A stretch of DNA of 64,000 nt from CAWFKS01 sp963816435 (GTDB lineage Bacteria > Pseudomonadota > Alphaproteobacteria > Rhizobiales > Rhizobiaceae). How positions within the stretch are numbered: position 1 is the first letter of the stretch; each line of letters opens with the position of its first letter. The notes under the pieces are model-generated. The model was given only the letters and a program-made list of their open reading frames with translations, had not been told where the DNA came from and ran no database searches. Location of the stretch: contig CAWFKS010000018.1 of NCBI GenBank assembly GCA_963816435.1, forward strand, positions 62,001 through 126,000, read 5' to 3'. The translations under genes were made by a program, and so were the position numbers. Below, in pieces: positions 58,130-64,000 of this stretch.

Positions 58130-58494
58130 TCGGCCTTCCCGAACGCATCCTCGTCGCCGCGGGCGGGCTCTGCGGCGCGGCCGGCATCGCGCTGTCGGCG
58201 TCGGCATCGCACACCGGCGGGGCCTTCACCGGCACGGTCGCGGCGATGCTTCTGGCGCACGCTCCGGTGCTGCTGGCGATCGGGCTGATGGGCGGAGCGT
58301 TCGGCGGCCGGGTGCTCAGGCTCGGAGCCTACTGCCTGCTTGTTGGCGTTCTACTGTTTTCCGGCGACCTGCTGGCACGCGATTTTCTCGGCCACAGGCT
58401 GTTTCCGATGGCAGCGCCCACCGGGGGATCGCTGATGATCCTCGCCTGGCTGATCGTGGCGGCCAGCGCGCTGGTGCCGGGACGGCGCGCGTAG
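58126..58494 (+). CDS. DUF423-family membrane protein
   Basis: A 122-residue protein with four hydrophobic segments. GVLLFSGDLLARDFLGH and AAPTGGSLMILAWLIV are recognisable DUF423 motifs. The GTG start overlaps the hemB stop, so it is translated from the hemB message. Function of the family is not established. Confidence 0.8.
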
Positions 58495-58557
58495 CGGGAA
58501 AACGCCCGCACTGCGCATCAAGCTGACAAACCGGCGGGCGGCATATAGACTGCCGAT

Positions 58558-58854
58558 ATGACCGCCGACGAAGTCATCGCAGAACTCAGACACAGGTCCG
58601 CCACGCTTCGCGCGATGGGCGCGACGGGTTTGTACCTGTTCGGCTCCGTCGCCACCGGTTCCGCACGCCCCGGCAGCGATGTTGACATCTTCATCGACCA
58701 CGAAAGCGGTACACGTTTCTCCCTGCTCGATCTCGTCGGACTTAAGCAGTATCTGGAAGACGAGATCGAGATGCCGGTCGACATCACCACGCGCGACAGC
58801 CTGCATCCGAAACTCAGGCCGGAAATCGAACGCTCCGCGATCCGCGTGTTTTGA
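58558..58854 (+). CDS. Nucleotidyltransferase-fold antitoxin, MntA type
   Basis: A 98-residue minimal nucleotidyltransferase. The active site reads LFGSVATGSARPGSDVDIFID, that is GS-x10-D-x-D (D-V-D). In characterised MntA/HepT pairs the MNT protein AMPylates the HEPN toxin and so silences it. The gene ends one base before the HEPN gene. It lies between the hemB-DUF423 unit and transhydrogenase, where rhizobia usually have no such pair. Intact and probably an antitoxin. Confidence 0.88.
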   Translation: MTADEVIAELRHRSATLRAMGATGLYLFGSVATGSARPGSDVDIFIDHESGTRFSLLDLVGLKQYLEDEIEMPVDITTRDSLHPKLRPEIERSAIRVF

Positions 58855-58855
58855 A

Positions 58856-59205
58856 ATGCCCCGCCGAGTCGACGTCATCCTCGATGAGATTAGTGACGCG
58901 ATCGCGGGAATCGAATCCGCGACAAAGGGCATCGATCAGGACGCGTTTTCGGACAGCTGGCTGATCAAGCACGCTGTCCAGCGGGGGCTGGAAATCATCT
59001 CGGAGGCTGCACGACATCTCCCGGACGAGCTGATCGCGACGGAGCCTTCGATACCGTGGCAAGGATTCGCGGGATCGGCAACCTTCTGCGGCACGAATAT
59101 CACAAGGTCGCTGACGAAATCGTGTGGGCTGTCGTGGTGGACAATCTGCCGCCTCTCAAGGCTGCGCTCCAACGCATGGGCGAGCACCAGGAGCGAGGAA
59201 CGTAG
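58856..59205 (+). CDS. HEPN-domain (DUF86) toxin, HepT type (one frame break)
   Basis: A HEPN protein of about 116 residues. The first helix (VDVILDEISDAIAGIE) and the LIKHAVQRGLEIISEAARHLP segment are normal for DUF86. A -1 break near 59061 is followed by RIRGIGNLLRHEYHKVADEIVW, the RNase region with H-E-Y; the usual R-x4-H reads here as GNLLRHEY, with Gly at the expected Arg. The end is ERGT before TAG at 59203. HEPN toxins cleave RNA; the upstream MNT protein would restrain it. If the break is real, the toxin is dead. Confidence 0.82.
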
Positions 59206-59241
59206 GCCGAGCGCAAGGCCCCTCCCTACCGGCCACCCTCC

Positions 59242-60658
59242 CTACCCCGCCACGCCCGCCACACTCGTCGCCTGGCCCATGCGGTTCCAAGCGTCGAGCC
59301 CGGCGATCTTGTAGGCTTCGGCAAGCGTCGGGTAGTTGAAGGTGTTCTCGACGAAGAAGTCGACAGTGCCGCCGAGATTGATGACGGCCTGGCCGATATG
59401 GATAAGTTCGGTCGCCCCCTCGCCGACGATGTGAGCGCCGAGCAAGCGGCGGGTATCGAGCGCGAAGATCAGCTTCAGGAAACCCGAGTTGACGCCCATG
59501 ATGTGACCGCGGGAGGTCTCGCGGAAACGCGCGACACCGCACTCGTAGGGAATGCCCTCGGCGCGCACCTCCTCTTCCGACAGGCCGACGGTCGAAATCT
59601 CCGGCACCGCATAGATGCCGTAGGGAAACGTCTTGGGCGGCGCCGGCAGCGGCATGTTGAAAGCATGACAGGCGGCAACGCGCCCCTGCTCCATCGAGGT
59701 CGAGGCAAGGCTCGGGAAGCCGATGACGTCGCCCGCGGCGTAAATGTTGGGCACGCTGGTCTGGAACGTCTTCGGATCGACCTTGATGCGGCCGCGCCTG
59801 TCCGGCTCGATTCCCAGCGCCTCGAGCCCCAGCTGGCCGACATTGCCCGAGCGCCCGGCGGCGTAGAGCACGATGTCGGAGCGCACGGTGCGTCCGTCAC
59901 CGAGCGTCACCTCGGCATGGTCGTCGAAGGCAGCGACCTTCTCGACCGGGGCTGCCGAGGCGAATGCTCATGCCGCGGTCGCGCATCTGGTGGATGAAAT
60001 CCTCGACGAGCTCCTTGTCGACGAAATCGAGGATCGTGGCGCGCGGCTCCACCAGGGTCACCGGCACGTCGAGCGCAGAGAAGATCGTGGCGTATTCGAC
60101 GCCGATCACGCCGCCGCCGATGACCGTCAGCGTGCGCGGCAGCTTTTCCAGGTCGAGGATCTCGTCGCTGTCGAGAATGCGGTGTCCGTCGAAGGGGACG
60201 TTGTCGGGCCGGTAGGGCTTCGTGCCCACGGCGATGAGCGCGCAATCGAAGGTGACCTCGTAGCTTTCGCCGTCGTCGCCAACGATCTCGGCCGTCTTGT
60301 CGCTCAGGAACCTGACGCTGCCCTGCGCGGAGCGCACGGCGTTGCGCATGAACTGGTGCTGCAGCACCTCGACCTCGTGGTCGAGCGTCTTTCTGAGCCG
60401 GTCGATGATGTCGCCGACCGAGATGTCCTGCTTGACGCGGTAGCCGCGGCCATAGAAGCCGCGCTCGCGCCAGCCGGAGAGATTGAGCACCGTCTCGCGA
60501 ATCGTTTTCGACGGAATGGTGCCGGTGTGCACGGAGACGCCGCCGAGCTGGCGCCCACGATCCACCACCAGAACGGTGCGGCCGAGCTTGGCGGCCTGCA
60601 CCGCGGCGCGGCGCCCCGCCGGACCGCTGCCGATGACCAGCATTTCGTAGTGCTGCAT
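59242..60658 (-). CDS. sthA: Si-specific NAD(P)(+) transhydrogenase (one frame break)
   Basis: A soluble flavoprotein of about 471 residues that exchanges reducing equivalents between NADPH and NAD+. FAD-binding GSGPAGRRAAVQAAK is at the N-terminus; NAD-binding GGGVIGVEYATIF is in the middle; the dimerisation domain ends ENTFNYPTLAEAYKIA. The region that holds the redox disulfide in lipoamide dehydrogenases reads GGVSVHTGTIPSKT with neither cysteine, which fits SthA. A +1 break at a CCCC run near 59950 is corrected to RLGSPVEKVAAF. It is convergent with the HEPN gene. Confidence 0.9.
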
Positions 60659-60829
60659 GTTGTTGTCCCCTGCCCTTCTCCCCCTCCCGAAAAAGGGCCC
60701 GGCCGGAGAACCTCCCGACGCAGGCTAGCGCGACTGGAGCGGCAAACTCAACCGACATGCACGGTTCTTGATCAAGCCGTGCCGGGTCACCATGTGAAGG
60801 ACGGACCAGACGAAAGGCGAAGGCACTCC

Positions 60830-61300
60830 ATGACCACACGCGTTCTCGATGGCGAGATCATCAACGGCCGTCTCGACGACTGGCGCGTCTACGAGGGCGT
60901 GCGAACCCGCCGCGTGTTTGCCTTCCTGATCGACTATGCGCTGGTGGCGCTGCTGACGATCCCGGCCGCCATCGTCGTTTTCCTCCTCGGCATCGTCACT
61001 CTGGGGCTCGGCTGGGCGCTGTTCAGCGTCCTCTTCCCGGCGATCGCGCTCCTCTACGTGTGGAAGACGCTGGGCGGACCGCGCCAGGCGACCACCGGCA
61101 TGCAGATGATGGGAATCCGCCTTGACCGGCTCGACGGCCGGCCTGTCGACGGAATGCTGGCGGTCGTCCACACCGTATTGTTCTGGGCCGGCAACGTGAT
61201 CTTCTCGCCGCTGATCCTGCTCGCCACGCTCTTCCTCGACCGCAAGCGAACGCTTCACGACCTGCTGCTCGGCACCGCTGTCACGCGCAGCGACCGCTAG
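60830..61300 (+). CDS. RDD-family membrane protein
   Basis: A 156-residue membrane protein. RTRRVFAFLIDYALVALLTI is the RDD-domain first helix with its Arg and Asp, and LALLYVWKTLGGPRQATTGMQMMGIRL (read as YVWKTLGGPRQATTGM) the conserved loop; the protein ends in LHDLLLGTAVTR. RDD proteins are of uncertain function, some acting as Na+/H+ exchangers. In Hyphomicrobiales a gene of this kind usually sits between hemB and bpt, as here, though other genes are interposed. Start: ATG, with AAGG upstream. Confidence 0.85.
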   Translation: MTTRVLDGEIINGRLDDWRVYEGVRTRRVFAFLIDYALVALLTIPAAIVVFLLGIVTLGLGWALFSVLFPAIALLYVWKTLGGPRQATTGMQMMGIRLDRLDGRPVDGMLAVVHTVLFWAGNVIFSPLILLATLFLDRKRTLHDLLLGTAVTRSDR

Positions 61301-61342
61301 GCGCAGGGAACCGGTCCTCGCCTGGAAAAAACATCCGCTTGC

Positions 61343-61370
61343 GGGGCGCTTCGCAAACGGCGGGCGCCCC
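61343..61370 (+). terminator. Weak terminator-like hairpin after the RDD gene
   Basis: GGGGCGC / GCGCCCC form a 7-bp stem with a 14-base loop, followed only by TTGTC. The lack of a T run makes termination uncertain. Confidence 0.3.
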
Positions 61371-61456
61371 TTGTCACGATTCGCCGGGCAAATCCATTCT
61401 TGTGAGTGCGCGATTGCGCCCTATGCTCGCCTGATGGTGCGGGGCGAGGCGTAGTG

Positions 61457-63287
61457 ATGGGCGACATCCAGCTGTGGGCCACCTATCTCATTATCGTCGG
61501 CACGGTCGCCGCCTATGCGAGTGACCGTTTCGCGCTCGAGAAGGTCGCACTGGCGAGTCTCGTCGCCTTCCTGGCGGTGTTCGCGCTGGTACCAGAAAGC
61601 GGCACGCGACCACCGCTCATGCCAGAGGATCTGCTCGCCGGCTTCGCAAATCCCGCGCTGATCACCGTGCTCGCGCTGCTGATCGTCGGCCAGGGCCTGT
61701 TCGCGACCGACGCCATGGACCGGCCGGCGCGGCTGGTGTCGAAGATAGCGGGGGGATCTGCCGGCCGCGCGCTGGTGATAACGCTGCTCGCCGCTGCCGC
61801 GCTCAGCGCGGTGCTCAACAACACACCCGTGGTCGTCATCTTCATTCCCGTGCTGACCATGCTGGCCGCGCAGCGGGGGCTAGCAATGTCGAAGGCGATG
61901 ATGCCTCTCTCCTTCCTGTCGATCCTCGGCGGCCTCACCACGCTCATCGGCTCTTCCACCAACCTTCTGGTCGCCGGCGTAGCCGCGCGCGACGGCTATG
62001 ACATGGGCTTTTTCGAGATCACCCTGCCCGGCCTGGTGCTGGCCGGTATCGGTGCCTTCTACGTGCTCGTCGTCATGCCACGGCTGCTCGGCGAGGACGG
62101 AGACACGCAGGGTGTCGGCAATCTCGTCTCCGGCGCGCAGTTCATCGGCGAATTGCGCATAGGGCCGCGCCATCCGTTTCTCGGCATGGAATCGCGCGCC
62201 GGCATGTTTCCCGGGCTCGGCGAACTGACGCCGCGGCTGATCCTGCGCGGCTACGAAGTCCACTATCCGCCGTTCGAGGACCTGACGCTCTCGGAGGGCG
62301 ACCGGCTGGTGGTGACGGGCACGCGCCGCGCCTTCTCGCGCATCCTGGCCGACGGCGCCGCCGAGATGTCGGGCGAGGGCCGAGGCGGCACGGGGGAGAC
62401 AGCAGGCGAACGGCCGGCTCGCCTGGGCCCCGACTACCATCTTGCCGAGGCAGTGATCGCGCCCGCCTCGCGGCATGCCGGCCGAACGATCCGCAACGCC
62501 GGTATCGAGAACACGCACGGCGTTCACATGCTCGGCGTGCAGCGCAAGAGCCGCATGGCGCGCACGCCGCTCGCCGACATCAGGCTGGAGCCTGGCGACA
62601 CGGTATTGCTCGGCGGTACCGACAGCGCCTTCCGGCTGCTGCGTGACAGCCACGACCTGCTGGTGCTGGAATGGTCGGCCGAACCGGTGCCGCAGCGGCG
62701 CAAGGCGCGGCTGGCGCTGCTGATCTTCGCCGCAGTCGTGGTGATCGCCGCTTCCGGCCTCTTGCCGATCGTGGTGGCGGCGATCGCCGGCGCCTTTGCG
62801 ATGATCGTCACGCGGCTGCCTCAACCTGCAGCAGGCGGCGCGCGCCTTCGACCGCCAGATTTTCCTGCTGGTCGGCGCCTCGATCGCGGCCGCCACCGCG
62901 CTCGAACATACCGGCGGCGCGGAGCTGATCGCGCAAGGCACGGTAGAGCTCCTTTCGGGCTACGGAACTGCCGTCATCCTGTCCGGGCTTTTCGCCGTGA
63001 TTGCTCTTCTGACCAACGTGCTGTCGAACAACGCCACCGCAGTGCTTTTCACGCCGATCGCGCTCGGCGTCGCGCACGCTACCGGCGCGGCCCCCGGCCC
63101 GTTCCTGGCCGCCGTGATCTTTGCGGCCAACGCCTCGTTTGCCACGCCCATCGGATACCAGACCAACCTGCTGGTGATGGGCCCCGGCCGCTACAGTTTC
63201 CGCGACTTCGTCAAGGCGGGCGTGCCGCTGGTCGTGCTGATGTGGTTGACGTTTACCTTGCTGGTGCTGACGTATTATGGTCTGTGA
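61457..63287 (+). CDS. SLC13-family permease with two TrkA-C domains (one frame break)
   Basis: A divalent-anion:Na+ symporter-superfamily carrier of about 609 residues. Hydrophobic segments flank a central soluble part. The two inverted halves carry AVLNNTPVVVIF with GSSTNLLVAG and VLSNNATAVLF with GYQTNLLVMG. Between them two TrkA-C-like domains (LTLSEGDRLVVTG and IRLEPGDTVLLGG) may bind a nucleotide or ligand. A +1 break near 62815 shifts the last 155 residues; dropping a G gives TRCLNLQQAARAFDRQ. Related proteins carry dicarboxylates, sulfate or citrate. The start ATG follows a short leader; bpt is next. Confidence 0.88.
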
Positions 63288-63317
63288 CCAGGGACGCCTA
63301 CTCGCCTGCTTCGCCGC

Positions 63318-64000
63318 ATGACACATCACGCAACCCAGTCGCCGCAGTTCTTCCTCACCGCGCCCTCGCCGTGCCCCTATATCGAGGGCCAGTTCGAGCG
63401 GAAGGTGTTTACGCATCTGGTCGGCGCCAAGGCGCCGGAACTCAACGACCTGTTGACCCAGGGCGGTTTCCGTCGCTCGCAGAACATCGCCTACCGTCCG
63501 GCCTGCGAGACCTGCCGGGCCTGCGTGTCGGTGCGCATCATCGCCGACGAGTTCCGGCCGACGCGCAACATGAAGCGGGTGCTGCAGCGCAATTCGGATC
63601 TGATCGGCGCCGTGCACGAGGCGGAGCCGTCCACCGAACAGTATTCGCTGTTCCGCACCTATCTCGACCGCCGCCACCGGCGCGGCGGCATGTCCGACAT
63701 GACGGTGCTCGACTACGCAATGATGGTCGAGGACACGCATGTCGAGACGCAGATCATCGAATACCGGCGCCGCGGGCCGGACAGCTTCATCACCGGCCGG
63801 GGCGAAGGCGAGCTGATCGCCGTTGCGCTGACCGACCGAATGGGCGACGGGCTGTCGATGGTCTATTCCTACTTCAATCCGGCCATGGAGGACCGCTCTC
63901 TCGGCACCTTCATGATCCTCGACCACATCGAGAGGGCACGGGCGGCGGGGCTGCCCCATGTCTATCTCGGCTACTGGGTCAACGGCTCGCGCAAGATGGC
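63318..64000 (+). CDS. bpt: Aspartate/glutamate leucyltransferase Bpt (3' end outside window)
   Basis: The first 227 residues of a leucyl/arginyl-tRNA-protein transferase, which tags N-terminal Asp/Glu with Leu for the N-end rule pathway (ClpAP/ClpS). Family motifs are visible: PCPYIEGQFERKVFTHL, GGFRRSQNIAYRP and the two CxxC-like cysteines in CETCRACVSV, then YSYFNPAMEDRSLGTF and YLGYWVNGSRKM at the window edge. The gene continues beyond 64000. It links to the clp genes elsewhere in the window only functionally. The start ATG follows the SLC13 stop by 30 bases. Confidence 0.95.
   Translation, partial: MTHHATQSPQFFLTAPSPCPYIEGQFERKVFTHLVGAKAPELNDLLTQGGFRRSQNIAYRPACETCRACVSVRIIADEFRPTRNMKRVLQRNSDLIGAVHEAEPSTEQYSLFRTYLDRRHRRGGMSDMTVLDYAMMVEDTHVETQIIEYRRRGPDSFITGRGEGELIAVALTDRMGDGLSMVYSYFNPAMEDRSLGTFMILDHIERARAAGLPHVYLGYWVNGSRKM

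Overview
The window is GC-rich (roughly two thirds G+C) and reads as a chromosomal segment of an alphaproteobacterium of the order Hyphomicrobiales (Rhizobiales), most likely near Mesorhizobium, Aminobacter or a relative. This is inferred from gene order: hupB-lon-clpX-clpP; bamE facing CBP3-DUF177-plsX-fabH-ihfA-merR; nrdR-ribD-ribE-ribH-nusB; and an ldtR/ldtP pair. No database search was run.

Layout. 1-11.7 kb is a catabolic acyl-CoA cluster: a LivF end, a thioesterase, a crotonase, two adjacent acyl-CoA dehydrogenases, a thiolase, a hexapeptide protein, three SDRs, an NAD-binding epimerase-like protein, a SnoaL-like protein and a divergent CoA ligase. It looks like beta-oxidation of an unidentified, possibly alicyclic, acid. 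11.8-18.2 kb holds a DD-carboxypeptidase and the protein-quality-control block hupB, lon, clpX, clpP, with terminators and a heat-shock-type promoter at clpP. 18.4-29.2 kb is mixed metabolism: a flavin amine oxidase, a P450, a hairpin-rich noncoding gap, a cupin, metY, chaC, a small acyl-CoA operon, a membrane glycosyltransferase, a crotonase and a thioesterase. 29.2-34.3 kb is the fatty-acid/phospholipid and envelope block. 34.3-43.4 kb holds hppA, an MFS carrier, nusB, ribH, ribE, ribD, nrdR, a PIN/AbrB toxin-antitoxin pair and glyA. 43.7-53.1 kb holds two complete ABC importers in tandem, one of peptide/opine type and one of spermidine/iron type. 53.1-64 kb holds ldtP/ldtR, an HIBYL-CoA hydrolase, hemB, an MNT/HEPN pair, soluble transhydrogenase, an RDD protein, an SLC13 carrier and the start of bpt.

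Most unusual at the sequence level: about 20 genes carry single-base frame breaks, some 36 in all, mostly +1 and densest between 25 and 37 kb. Core genes (clpX, plsX, fabH, hppA, nrdR, ribD) are hit, while conserved protein continues in the next frame on each side. Base-level sequence error is the most economical reading. These genes are annotated here as whole genes with breaks, not as fragments or pseudogenes. Terminators, operon overlaps and the noncoding gap at 21.2-21.77 kb are listed separately.
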